DNA from: Symmetrospora coprosmae
Lineage: Eukaryota > Basidiomycota > Cystobasidiomycetes > Symmetrosporaceae
Direction of reading: 5' to 3'
NCBI GenBank assembly: GCA_008802785.1
Contig: VUYT01000022.1
Span: forward strand, 1 to 64,000
Length of the DNA stretch: 64,000 nt
Positions 1 through 11,165 of this stretch are shown here, one piece after another. Each line of letters starts with the position of its first letter. Positions within the stretch are counted from its first letter, which is position 1. The translations under genes and the position numbers were made by a program. Under the pieces are notes generated by a model. That model was not told where the DNA came from and did not search any database. It saw nothing but the letters and a program-made list of their open reading frames with translations.

Positions 1-162
1 CGGCAGACCTTTGCTACTCAGCGAAGGATGAAAGGTGACAGCGCTAGGCGCTCGTCCCTTGCACGAACCGCAAGGTTCGCATGCAAACAGATCAGTGCCG
101 CCGAGTACTATAACACTCTCATCCCAACCCCTTCTCTCTTCCGACATCCGCGCAAGGTGCGC

Positions 163-1117
163 ATGTCGCACGCTCATCGTCACCTTCTCCGCGCCGTCTA
201 CCCGCACATTGCGCCTCTGCTCGCCGTCATAGTTGCCATTGGAAGAGGTCAAGGAAACGTTTGGGCTTCAGGTTACCCGTCTCAGGCAGTGCGAGTGAGT
301 GCGAAACAGCGAACTCCGAACAATGGACAGCTTCTGATACTCTCACTCTCGGCTCGCTAGGCAATCGCGCGCGCTATGGCCATCATTGGCGCAACTGTTT
401 TCATGATGCCCGAGACGGGCACCTCGTCCGTCGCAGCATGCTCGTTCCAGGAACTATGGCAGCAGTTTCCGCTCCCCCTCAACATCGAGGCCATCCCTCA
501 CCACAACGTCCGCTCGCTTCAAGCTCAGTCTCGTCGCTGCCCTCGTCAAGGTCCGACCGCACACCACACGTCAGTACCTCCAGCTGTACGCCCGTTTTTT
601 CCCTGAGTAGTCGAGCTGACTCTGCCAATGCAGTGGCCTCCCCGTACTCAGACGAGATCGTGCCGTCGGCCACTTTGGCCGGCAGCGCTTCTGTCTAACG
701 GTCGGCGGCAATCGAGTGCTCCACAGCCAACACGCACAGCTGGCAGTTTGTGAGTGTCCTCGCACTGGCTGTATGCGGCAAGCTACTAGCTGACTACTTC
801 TGGTTGGCACAGGGTTCAATATGCACCGCTTGCAAGCATGCATCGACCCAGGCTGTCCTTTGACTGCTCAGGCTCTCGGCGTGGCGCTTCGTCTTGGGCC
901 TGGTCCGCCAGCGATTCCAAAGATCCTGCTCCAGCGTGACGTCAATTCGGCCACCCTCATGCGTTACCTCATCATCGTCTACATCTACACGCGCGGCTTG
1001 CGCCCGGTATGGAACGGCTTCAACCAATGGGTCAACCCTGCACAGCTTCCGCCAGGTCGACAGTGGCACCAGGCAGTCCTTCCGAACCCCAACAACCCGG
1101 CTACCTACGTGCGGTAG
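163..1117 (+). CDS. putative small secreted protein, unrecognised
   Basis: A Met at 163 opens a run with a hydrophobic stretch (IAPLLAVIVAIG) that looks like a signal peptide. A good donor at 295 (GTGAGT) and an acceptor at 360 keep phase into a second exon. The clearest coding stretch is the last exon, from about 814 to the stop at 1117, which contains LMRYLIIVYIYTRGLRPVW and many Asn and Pro residues. An intron from 752 to 813 (GTGAGT...GCACAG) joins it to upstream codons in phase, and a short intron near 605-631 seems to precede that. The link between about 500 and 530 changes frame and I could not place a convincing intron there, so the middle of the model is unsettled. I recognise no family. 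The gene could also be two fragments. Confidence 0.35.
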
Positions 1118-1285
1118 ATCCACCATCATCTCAGCGGTCATCTTGCAATGGCACGGTTAGCCCCGTGGCCTCTCAATTTGACCCAGTGTCGTAGACCCAC
1201 GGCACCAGTGAAAAAGGGCGGGAAAGCCGCCCTTTGAGTGCTTGGTGGACGCACTGCGAGGCTTACCTTGGCATCGCACACTCTA

Positions 1286-2921
1286 CTATTGATGAGAACC
1301 ACGCTTCAAGAGCACAGTCCCGCCTGTCTCGACATTGTGGCTCCACCCTTCTTCTTCAAGAAAAGGATGCAGGCCGCCTTCGTCCTCCAGAAGGAGCTGG
1401 GCTGCCAGCCAACTGCGAGCTTCGCCAGGCACCGAGAGGTACCCTGCTCGGAGTGTGCTCCAAGCGATTGGCCGACCTTCTGCCACGGTACTCCTGAGCG
1501 TGATCCAGGCAAATTTGTCGTACTTTCGCGGTTCAGCCAGGATCCTAGCTAGCTTGGCGTAGTCGTTCGACAGGGTGATTCGAAGGAGAGATAGGACAAG
1601 AACGATGTGCGGATTGCTTTGAGGTATGCCTTGGTGTGCTTCAGACTTCCGAGCTGTACCCGTCTCGGTTTCGAAGTCCACCAGCTCTGCCAGAAGGCCC
1701 TGGAAGGCAGGTAGATCCCGCCTGCGACACAGGACGTGCAGGAGATAGTAGCTTGTAAAGCGGGCACGGGTGTCCAGATCCGTCGACAACTCGGGTTTGG
1801 TTAGCTCGAGACCTTCGAGTTGTGATTCGAGAGTATTGCCGGGACCAGGTTTCGGCCAGTGCAGGTTGCGGACCAAATGGGGCAGGATCGTTGCCAACTG
1901 CGGCCCATTGTTCGCCAGCATCGCGAGCTTTGCAGAGGTCTCGTACACCTCGACCGCGAACGCGTCTGTACGGTGCGAGCTGATAATTCCCTCGCGTAGC
2001 TTGCGAAACTCGAGGAGGATCAGGTCGAGCTGGTCTTTCTGCTTGTGGTTGTGCGAGACGACAATGCCGAGCTCGTCCGGAAATGCAGTCTGGTAGTCGC
2101 GTATCTGCCATCACAGAGCGCACGTTAGTGCAAGCTGCAGACGGTGCACCTGTCTCCGGAAGTCGCTTCGCGAGGGGAGACCCACTTTCTGCTCGAGATG
2201 GCGCCTGAGATCATCCTGTACCACCACGTCCGTCAAGCTTCGACACCGCAGCGCTCAGTATCAGCCTGAATATGTGCACCTCATTGCTCGCTGCTTGTAA
2301 TACAGACACACCTTCTGCCAGGCGTGTTCTCGCCCCTGCTTGGACTGCTCAGATCCATGGAAAGATCGCGAAGAGGCCGCAGATTCGCGCTTCGCATCCC
2401 CGAGCCAGAGATGCCATCGTCTTGAAGGGGGAAGCGCTGCTCGTGGCCATGCTGAAGCGGTCGAGTTGCTCCGCGATAGTCTCCGCCGCGCGAATGATCT
2501 TGTTTTGTGTTCTGGGTGAAACGAAAGGATCCTTGACCGGGGACTGACGACGAGCCGCGGCCAATACGGTCGTGATCGCGCGTACGGGGATCTCTGCTGA
2601 TGCCTTGCGAAGGCTGCTCGACCCGTTGTGCATTCCGGCTGGTCTCTGCGGCGCTCCAGCGTGACGCGGACGCGCCGCCCCGGGAAGGTCTCCAAGGCTG
2701 CAGATATGTTGCCCGTCAGGCTCGCGAAAGTGCAAGAAGCGCCATACAAGCGGCTTACCTGTGTCATCGGTCGGATGAGGCTCGGCAATCAAGTATCCAT
2801 AGGCAGAGACGGCAAGGGGCACACGTGTGAACGGCACGAAGCGGATCGGAGCAAAGCGACACCTCAGACCATGCAGCAAAATCTCTTCCTTTCGTTGACG
2901 AGTCGACCTGCTATTTGACAC
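1286..2921 (-). CDS. SAC3/GANP (PCI-like) family protein
   Basis: The C-terminal 300 or so codons (stop at 1286, upstream to about 2250) read as an all-helical PCI-like domain. Segments such as KDQLDLILLEFRKLREGI, FAVEVYETSAKLAML and FTSYYLLHVLCRRRDLPAF resemble the SAC3/GANP/Nin1/mts3/eIF3-p25 family, whose members act in mRNA export (TREX-2) or as proteasome lid-type scaffolds. The closing part (WSTLRAGYL ... FLEEEGW ... LLKRG) fits the winged-helix end. A clean intron (donor GTGCAC, branch CACTAAC, acceptor GGCAG) lies near 2108-2152. The N-terminal exon from 2921 has a good donor (GTAAGC), but the reading frame between about 2600 and 2260 is ambiguous, so the N-terminal half is uncertain. 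The start lies only 37 bp beyond the stop of the next gene on the same strand. Confidence 0.5.
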
Positions 2922-2958
2922 AGTCTTCTCGGATCACCCTCCTTCTCCGCTTTACCGC

Positions 2959-5311
2959 TCAGGGCTTCTCCTTCTTGACGAACAGATCAGAGAACTCGAC
3001 GACGCTCATCTGCTCGAGCGACTTCTGGTCATTGAGGGTCTTGATAATCCTGCATGACGGACACATTGACGTTCTCGGTCAGCCTGGCATGTCGCACGAG
3101 ACTGGCGTATACACGTACTTCTCGACGTGTGCGGACGGGAACCAAGGCTCGACGTGACGCCTGAACTTGGCCTCGAGCAGAGGAGTACCTTCCTCTCGAC
3201 GCCTTAAAGACAGGTTGCGTCAGATGACTATCGAATGATGCAGAAGCGCGCGGCATAGCAGTTCTACTCACCTCTTGTGGCCAACGGGGTACAGGATCTC
3301 GACCTCGTCAAGGACGGTGCCGTCATTGAGCGTGATCGTGAGAGCGTTACCGATGGACCTGGAGTCCGGGTTGTGGTAGTCGGTCGAGAAGAAATCGTCC
3401 TCAACGCACTCCATCTGCAGTAGGGGATTTGCCATGGCGTGAGCTATCTGAGGATATAGACTACCGCCGGAGTTGCACACGACCGACCTTCTCGCGGAGA
3501 GCGTCAATGCGGGGGTCAGCGGCGACCTCATCCGAGTAGTCCTCGGTCGTCAGACGGCCAAAGATGAGCGGGACGGCGACCATGTACTGGATGGTGTGGT
3601 CTCGGTCGGCAAAGTTGTGGAGAGGACCCTTCTTGTCAATGATGCGGATGGCCGCGTTCTGCGTTCGGATCTTGACGTGCTTGATGTCGTCGCTCGTCTT
3701 GCCCATCTCCTGAAGCTTCTTGTGCAGAATGTGCGCACCCTCGGCCGCTGTCTGCGCATGGAACTCGGCGGGGAAGGAGATCTTGAAGAGGATGTTCTCC
3801 ATGATGTACGAGCCGTAAGGGCGCTGGAATTTGAACTCCTGGCCTTTGAAGGCAACGTCGTAGAAGCCCCAAGTCTTGGTTGTGAGTGCCGAGCGGTATC
3901 CCATCTCGCCCTTCTGGACAAGCAGGGCGAGATTGACAGCTCGGCTGCGACGCGTTTATTCGACCGATTGTCAGCTCGCTGTCACCGTTGCGCTCTACAA
4001 GCTTCGATCTTTTCAGACGCACGCGCAAGCATCTCCGGCAGCCCAAGATTTCCTAGAGCCAGTGTTAGGTGCGTGCCTGTAGGTGCGGAGCGAAGAGCCA
4101 TCGATGAAGGCCTGCGAGACGACGTCTGCAGTCTGCTCCTTGTTCAGGCCAAGGAGCTTGGCAGAGACGGCGGCTGAGGCGACCTTCACGAGGAGGACGT
4201 GGTCTGTAGCGATGGTAGTGGAACGCTCAGCTTCGATCCGATACGTAAGTCGGGCCAGGCGATCTCATCCGCACCGAGTCCGACCTTGTTGAACGAGTTC
4301 TCAAGGGCGAGGCATCCCTGGATCTCGTGGGCCATAATCATGGCCTCGAGGAGGTCCTTGACTTTCATCGGCGCCTTGCCATTGGCAACGTTCGTACGCG
4401 AAATCCAGTCTGCCAGAGCAAGAATGGCTCCGCTGAAGTGGCAGGTCCCGCACACACATCAGCAAAAATCGCTTGCTGTGATCTCGGAATTTATACGTTG
4501 ACCCACAGGTTGTCGCTCGGGTGGCCCCACTCGGCAGCGCTGTAGAACGAAAGGTGTAAGCGAACGAGTGGTCAGACGCAGCCGGATATCGGCGCCTGCA
4601 CGTACAGCCAGCAGTCTGGTTCAACGGAGGAGCTGAGTCAGCTACGACCGAGCTACACGAGCTGGCAACACAAGTCCAGCCTGCCCACCATTGTAGTCGA
4701 GCCAACGAATGGCAGTGCCAATGTTGAAGGCCGCTCGGATAGGGTCAAGCTCGTAGGGAGTACCGGGAACCCGGGCGCCGTTAGGCACCACAGTGCCCTC
4801 GACGACGGGCCCCATGAGGTTGCTGCATGCTGGGAAGCGCAGACCCTCGAGACCCTGCATGACATGACAGCCCGAGGCGAACAGCGGCATCAGCTCCGAG
4901 ACTCCCTTCTCCGCAGAGACCTGGTCCTGGCAAGGTGCACAGAGAACCCACGCATCCGATGGTGTCCATCAGGCACAGGCGAGCAGTGTTGTACGCCAGA
5001 TCGCTGTCGATCTTGTAGCTGTGCACATAGTCTGCAATGTCATCGAAGACCTTGTCCGGCGGGGGACGGGTCGCGTCCTTGGGGTCGCCGACCATGGCTG
5101 AGGCTCTGGTTGCCGAGGTGGAGAGGGCTCTGCTGCTGGTGACTGACAGCGAGGACCTGACGCTGGATGCTGCTACGCTAGCGCTCCTTGGCTGTGCAGA
5201 GGTAAAAGTGGAGGCGAGCCTGATGGACGAGGATCGCTGTGCTGCTGCTGCCGCTGCTGGTGCCGTGGGAAGGGAGGTGCGGGCCAGGGATGGGATCCGG
5301 CGGGAGAGCAT
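2959..5311 (-). CDS. 2-methylcitrate dehydratase (MmgE/PrpD family), mitochondrial
   Basis: This enzyme dehydrates 2-methylcitrate to 2-methyl-cis-aconitate in the methylcitrate cycle, which clears propionyl-CoA in mitochondria. The N-terminus ([18 protein letters not shown], then a long Ser/Ala/Arg-rich acid-free stretch) is a typical mitochondrial presequence. PrpD segments follow in order: [122 protein letters not shown] and [15 protein letters not shown]. The protein ends [14 protein letters not shown] just before the stop at 2959. At least six short introns split the gene, so single exons carry only pieces. I see no lesion. The start is the first Met of the presequence exon; its upstream region is pyrimidine-rich and shows no competing Met in a better context. 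Confidence 0.88.
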
Positions 5312-5669
5312 TTGGGCCGTGAGGCGAGCAGGCGCAGATCTTGTTCTGCGGAGTTGCGTCTGCTGGTCTACTGCTGCAACTACTGTTGGAAAACAGAAAC
5401 AGAGCAGAGGGAAGAAGGTCTGTCACTCTCTGGCACCGTCTCTTCTCCGCCGTCGCCCGTCGCCCAGCCCAGTCCGCCGGCAAGCTCGCTGCCGGTCCCT
5501 CCCGCGTGCAGGCAAGCAGACACGGCGGCTTTTCCGGGGCGCGCGCGTACGAGCACAGCAAGCGCCTGAGTAGTGCAAGCTGGAGATGTCTGCCAGTACG
5601 GTAGCTCCAGCCAGCAAGCACTGAACTACAACGAGGGAAGACACGGGCGAATGTGCTGATGCGGACTAC

Positions 5670-6847
5670 TCAGAACAGCACGCCTCCGGCGACGAAAACG
5701 AGCAGGCCGGCGAGCAAAAAGTGGAGAAGATGCAACGAAGCGACCCTCGCACTCGCTCCAACGAGGCCATCCTCGTAGACGTACTCCTGCCCACCTTCCG
5801 CTTGATCTTCGGCATCGCTGCCCGCATCCTTCTTGCCCGTTTCCTTCGCACTGCCCTCCTTCCCACTCGATGTGCTGTTCCTGCTCATGCTCTTGAGCGT
5901 AATGGAGAAATTGCCTCGTCCCGTCTGCATGGCAGAGGGAGGAAGGGTCCTCGATTCCGTCGCAGAGCCTTTCAGGGTGCCGTTACCGTACGTGATGGTG
6001 CGCACCTGCCCGTCCGGGAATGTCTGCGCAGTCACCTCTGTCGCAGGCTGTGTTGTTGCAGCCATCGCTCCGTTTGTCTTGATCTTCTTCGCGATGGCGA
6101 ACCGGGCACTGTACGTCCTGACCTGGGGCTCGTCATTGTTGATGAACCGATAGAAGTAGATATCGGAGCTGCGATACCGCAGAACGCAATCGAATCCGTC
6201 AGTTTGGCAAAACCACTCCAGCCATCAAGTCCAGAGGTATAGCCACCGCTCACTAATTCGTCACGTCCGGGCACCGGAACGCGAGCGAGTCCGAGCGGGA
6301 AGAGGAGCAGTCCAGGTCGGTCGCCACATTCATGATGGGCGTCTCGATCCCGCTCATCAGCTGGATCTTGACCGAGCTCCAGCCTGGCCCGGTAGGGTTG
6401 GCCCAACTGACGCGACACCAGTCACCAACGTAGAAGACCGATCCTACATCGGGTCTGAGGAATGAGCCCGTCAGCCCAAGCCTGTCATGGCCCGTACTGG
6501 CCGCCCAAAGCTGGGCAACCGCGAAATGCGAAGAGGATGGGAAGCTTACTGGACAGGAAACGTCTCTAAGCGGAGAGGACGAGACAAAGGGCAGTGTAAG
6601 TGGGACGGAGCGTTGAGGCGGTGTACAGAGATTGGTTAGAGGCCGGCGATCGTCATTCAAAGTAGTCACCAAAAGGGACCGGCTTACGAGCATTGGCAGC
6701 GCTTGCAGATAGCAATGTAAGGCAGATCCGTAGAGCAGATACGCTTAGCCAGCTCTGCAATTGCACCGATGGCCTGGACCGCAGTGGTGTGGCGTGAGCT
6801 GGACCGCGCTGGACGGTGTCGGTCGAGCCTGGGCAGCGCGAAAGCAT
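5670..6847 (-). CDS. KRE9/KNH-like surface protein, copy 1
   Basis: First of three tandem same-strand genes for a Ser/Thr-rich, GPI-type fungal wall protein family (KRE9/KNH N-domain, PF10342-like). Readable core: VGSVFYVGDWCRVSWANPTG, then WSSVKIQLMSG and LAFRCPDVTN, then (after an intron) IYFYRFINNDEPQVRTYSAR. These align by eye with copies 2 and 3. The C-terminal exon (stop 5670) has a Thr/Ser-rich linker, an acidic stretch and a hydrophobic end (LLHFLLAGLLVFVAGGVLF), as expected for a GPI signal or tail anchor. Members of the family sit in the plasma membrane or wall, and yeast Kre9 is needed for beta-1,6-glucan. The 5' end is weak: a hydrophobic stretch (ALRICLTLLSASAANA) near 6690-6740 may be the signal peptide, but the initiating Met and the first introns are guesses. 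Confidence 0.6.
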
Positions 6848-7273
6848 GTCGAGAGCAGAACCGATTAGGGGCGGGTACTTAACTATCAGGGAGATGGAAG
6901 GGGGATGCAGCTGTAGCGCCGCTTTTTTGGGGTGTCGAAGTCGAAGGGTGGTGAACGGAGTCAAGAACCGCACCCATCAGACAGGCTGTCGAGCCCAAGG
7001 CGGCTCCGCACAGAGCAGCACGTTGCCCTCGTCGGCCGGCGGTGCTCGCCTGGCTGGGCATATAAGAGCGAAGCATCGCCTTTCGTAGAGTCAGCTGACC
7101 CCTTGTCCCGATGCGGAGTCCCTTTGAAGCCGTGCGGATGGCAGAGACGTGCCTGCTCATCCGAGATGGACGCTACCTTCGCTGACGATGGTCCTTCCCG
7201 ATGAGCGGCCGGTATCGGTTCGAGCAGGCGCTTTGCATCCACAGATGTACATCGGCATTGCGTCGTCCCGGAT
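6848..7273. other. intergenic, wall-protein copies 1 and 2
   Basis: No coding run stands out on either strand. The stretch should hold the promoter of copy 1 and the 3' end of copy 2, both on the minus strand. I see no repeat. Confidence 0.5.
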
Positions 7274-8426
7274 CTATAGGCTGAGAAGCACGACAGTAGT
7301 TGCCGTCGCTACAAAAGCAGCAAGCTGAATAGCATCAGCTCCACCACCCGTCACGCTGCAAGCGGCACCGAAACCCCATATGCTGTCGTCTTCCCCGCCG
7401 CCGCCGCCGCTCTTGCCGCCGCCCTCTCCTCCTCCACCGCCACCTTTGATGTCCTTTCCATCCGGACCAGCGGTAACCACGGCGGCTTTGATGGTAGCAG
7501 GGAACTCGCCCTTGCCTGTCTCCCAGGCGCTTTTGGGCAGGACGTGCGTCTTGGTAGCAGTGCCAGACAGGGTGCCATTTGCATACGTGACAGTCGAGGT
7601 CCGGTTGTCGGAGCCTCTCCACTTGGTGGACAGAGTGACTGGCTCCTGTGTCGCGAGTCAACCACATAGACAGTCAGCTCACTCGGCAAGTCGACGCCAC
7701 GGAGCAATGATAGTTTGGCCTACCGTCGTTGCCGCCACTACGCCTTTCGTCCGGAACTTCTTGGTGATGACGAAGCGCGCGCTGTATGTCCGCTCCATTG
7801 GCTCATCGTTATTGATGTACCGGAAGAAGTACGCTTCCCCACTGTGATGAGATGTTAGAAAGTGGATCGGTGTCAGTGATCGCCGGGGGAAGATCCACAG
7901 GGCGTCCTTCTAGCGCACTACTTTGTTACGTCTGGACAGCGGAACACTATGGAGTTGGCAGACTTTGTACAGTCGATGTCGTCTGCGATGTTGAGTATCG
8001 GTGTCTCGATCTGCGGAGCGCGGGGTCGTTCCAATGCGTCAGCTGGGCAGACGAGGCGTTCGGCGTATGGTGAAGCGATACTCACACCACTCATGAGCTG
8101 GATCTTGGTAGTACGCCATCCGGGTCCATTCTGAGTAGCCCATGTCGTTCTGCACAGACCGCCGACGTGAAAGACCTCGCCGACTGCCGGTCTATTGCAG
8201 TCGCCCAAAGCGCCGATCGGATCAGCTGCCTGCGCCGTTCCGGAGAGTACATGGGCACGCACAGGATGGGATACGTATCTGCAGCGACGAATGAACAAGG
8301 GAGCACACTCAGCGCCACGGCCAGGGGAAGCCGGCCTCCAGCGGGTAACTCACGAGCAAGAGCACCATCGATCCCAACGAGCAGCGTTCCAGTCAACACG
8401 ATAGCCAGATAGTACCGCAAGATCAT
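7274..8426 (-). CDS. KRE9/KNH-like surface protein, copy 2
   Basis: The best preserved N-terminus of the trio: MILRYYLAIVLTGTLLVGID then GALA, a textbook signal peptide, followed by an intron (GTGAGT donor near 8355). Mature sequence begins AADPIGALGDCNRPAVGEVF and continues HVGGLCRTTWATQNGPGW, TTKIQLMSG, IETPILNIADDIDC and VFRCPDVTK, then AYFFRYINNDEPMERTYSAR and FVITKKF. The same signposts occur in copy 1. The C-terminal exon is very Gly-rich (GGGGGGEGGGKSGGGGG) and ends in a hydrophobic tail (IQLAAFVATATTVVLLSL), consistent with a GPI signal. Role by family: a cell-wall or plasma-membrane glycoprotein, possibly in beta-glucan assembly. This is inference from the fold family, since only about a quarter of positions look shared with copy 3. 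Confidence 0.68.
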
Positions 8427-9017
8427 GGAGACTGATGCAGCAGTGCGTCAGGGTGGTCGACAAGAGGGGAACAAGGGGGCCTCCGATCGAGTCCAGCGAT
8501 CCAGGCTTGTGCGAGCTGTCCAGCAGTCGTTAATGAAGCGAGCGTGTGCGGGTGCGTGAAGACCGATCTGGGACGAGATGGTATGGGCTGCGCGCAAGGT
8601 CAGAGTGCTCTGCTTCTGTCCGAGGGGAGCTGACAGGATATCAAGCGTGATCCCTTTTTCCTGTCAAGTCAGATCATCTGAAAGGGAGCCAGGGCTGTTT
8701 CCAATCTTGGCATTCCCACACGGCGAGGGGAGTCAAGGAGTTGCGAGACGTCAGTCGGTATTCCGCTTCAGCCAAGCCTGCCCTGCAGATAGCCGATTCT
8801 GTCTCCTCGAAGAGCATCTGGAGCCGAGCGGGAACGAATTATACCCAAGATCAGGACGATAGGAACGAAAAAGGTACAGAATGGACGACGAGGTGACGAG
8901 GAGAGGCTTGCTCTGACGATGCTTGCGGTCGTGTTGCACAAACGTAAGGTAGACGAAGCATACGAATGATGTTGTGGAATGCATGAAGCAGGAAATGTGT
9001 GACGAAAGCGCGAAAGA
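8427..9017. other. intergenic, wall-protein copies 2 and 3
   Basis: About 590 bp without a believable reading frame. It should contain the copy 2 promoter and the copy 3 terminator. I see no repeats or RNA gene. Confidence 0.5.
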
Positions 9018-10402
9018 CTAGGCCAGGGCCACGGCTGCACAGAGAGCGACGAGGGCAAGGCCAGCTCCAGCGACCTTGCTTCCCCTGCCGGCGGCACCAG
9101 TGTCGCTAGCAGAAGCCGTGGTGTTCCGCGAGCCAGCGGCGGCGCTGCCCGCGCCCGTCGTGGTCAGCGCCGTATCGGATGACGTAAGGCGGCGCGTTGT
9201 TGAGCTCGGCTGGACAGTCACGACTGTCGTGCCTGGGGCTGACGAATCGCTCGAGGGCGAGTTGGCGGCAGAGGCGGAGGAGGCAGTCGAGCCGGACGAC
9301 GAAGCGGATGAGCCTGAGGAGACGGGCGCTCCGCCAGACGTGCCTGACACTGCAGATGAGGACGATCCAGAGCTCGAGCCGGCGGTTCCGCTCGAGCTGC
9401 CGGTAGTCCCGCTGCTACTGCCACTGCTGCTGCCGGTGTCGGGGCTGCCGCCGACAATGGCGCCTGTCCCCCATCCGATTGCCTGCCCGTCTGGCTGCGT
9501 TGGGTTCGGTGCAGGCACCTACATGGTACAAAGATAGGCTTTGTTAGCGCTGATCCACCGTCACAGCCATTTCGAGCCGGCTTACCGTCGTTCCGTCAGC
9601 AGCCGCAATCGTGAAGCGTGTAGTGTACGTCGCTGGCTGTCCAGTTTGCGTGAACTCTGCGGTGTGGTCGCGGAGCTAGCATCAGCGTCTCGTCGAGTGT
9701 TGACCGCCTGGAGGTCGCTGATACTCACGGTAGAAGTAGATTGGCGCATTAATCGTAACCTCTGGGCCTGAGGAACGCACGCGGTGTCTGTCAGAACTAT
9801 AGTCTCCGTACGATACACGCGACGCAAATCAATGGGACGCACAGTCCCAGGAGTAGCTACCGGGCGAGGCGGTGCCATCGACATTTCTGGCGACCCACGC
9901 GAGGTGGACAAAGTTGAAGTTGTCGCCCGTCATGAGTTCGATGTCCATCGAGTTCCAGTTGCCTGTGGTGTCGACTGCCCATCCGATGTTGCATGTCGAG
10001 CCCGTGCGGTCGACGACTCCGCCTTATGCGCAGAGATGTCAGACTGTTGTGCATGCACGCGGAGAAGTGGCAGTGGCAGCTCGCTCACCATAAGGCAGAT
10101 TTGGCTCCACGACTGATGAAAGAGCAGAAGAGACGGCGGAGGAGGCAGACTCAGCATATGATCCGCATCCGGAGGGGAGTGCTCGGTTGTCTCGGTCGTT
10201 GTCGGACGTGGCAGCCCCGTGCGGTTGGGCCGTCTCTTTCTCCTAGTCACCTCGTGACGCCCTTCTCGACGGCCTCGAGCACTCGCCAAGACGGGCGCCC
10301 AAGCTGGCACAGTGATGGTATCGACTCACTGGCAGAGACCAGCGCAGCTGCAGAGAGAGCAGACACGATTACGAGTGGAGTGGACCGCTTGCTGAACGAC
10401 AT
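9018..10402 (-). CDS. KRE9/KNH-like GPI-anchored protein, copy 3
   Basis: Starts MSFSKRSTPLVIVSALSAAA then LVSA, a signal peptide ending at an intron near 10330. The next exons read SYAESASSAVSSALSSVVEP, NLPYGGVVDRTGSTCNIGWA, VDTTGNWNSMDIELMTGDN and FVHLAWVARNVDGTASPGSY, the KRE9/KNH N-domain pattern in which a Cys-Trp strand is followed by an 'IxLMxG' strand. Then come INAPIYFYR and TYTTRFTIAAADGTTVPAP. The last exon (stop 9018) is a long Ser/Gly/Thr linker with repeated GSSSG units, a plausible omega site and the hydrophobic tail VAGAGLALVALCAAVALA, so a GPI anchor is very likely. It is the most diverged of the three copies and has by far the longest O-glycosylatable stalk. Confidence 0.7.
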
Positions 10403-11165
10403 GATTGCCTTTGTGTCGGCGTACAGGCGTGAACAGGAGGGCTGTTGGCGAGAAGGGCGCGGGGTCTGTCTGGCTGGCCCGAGGCTTTCGAGGTTGAAAG
10501 GAGTGTGTAGGTGTGCTGTGACAGCAGTGGGTGGTCAAGCAAGCACAGTGGGAAGCGTCCAACTGTCGGATGGGTGGGTTGAGTGTCGGGTGTTGGTGTC
10601 GATGCGAGCTGCGTCGGTGTCTGCACGAGGGAGGAAGGGCGATGTCGAGGCAGTGCCATCAAACAAAACAGCGCCGGGCAGCGGGCAACGCGGGATCCGA
10701 GCTCGAGAGGCCGGTGGTGGCGATCGCGGGCGGCTCTGGGTCAGGAACGGACAATGTGATAGAAATGGTAGGGAAAGAGCGTAGAGACGCAAAAGAGAAG
10801 ACTCCTTGCGATGGTATACGTGCGCTCGGCTCCCGCCGGCTGCAGGGCAGGATACAGGGCTGGCGAACAGGGCGAGCAGGAGCGGTCAACAACGCGTCAA
10901 GTGCGGGCTGGACGCGCCGGCCCCTGCCCAAAATTGGACACTCTTGCAGGACAGCTTTCAACCTGCGGACCATCCAATAACGTTAACGGCTCCAGCGTGC
11001 AGCACGGCTCCTGGTGAGTGTGCGCAGCATTCGTCTACATTGCGTATCAGCATTATTCCTGCTAGTCAAGTTCTACACGGGGGACCTCTCTGCCCCGGAC
11101 GGGGGGGGGGGGCGGCCACGTTTCCCGCTTTTGTCTCGACCTCCTCGCCGCGCATTGGGTCCGCA
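10403..11165. other. intergenic with long G tract
   Basis: Lies between the promoter of wall-protein copy 3 and the 3' end of the branching enzyme gene. Short open frames here have no coding character. The only striking feature is the homopolymer run described separately. Confidence 0.5.
11101..11112. repeat. homopolymer G12 tract
   Basis: Twelve consecutive G on the plus strand, just downstream of the stop of the branching enzyme gene (minus strand). It could form quadruplex structure, vary in length, or be a sequencing-prone site. Confidence 0.9.

Noticed and set aside
3473-4177. 234-codon plus-strand frame
   Set aside because: Shadow of PrpD exons, which match the family on the minus strand.
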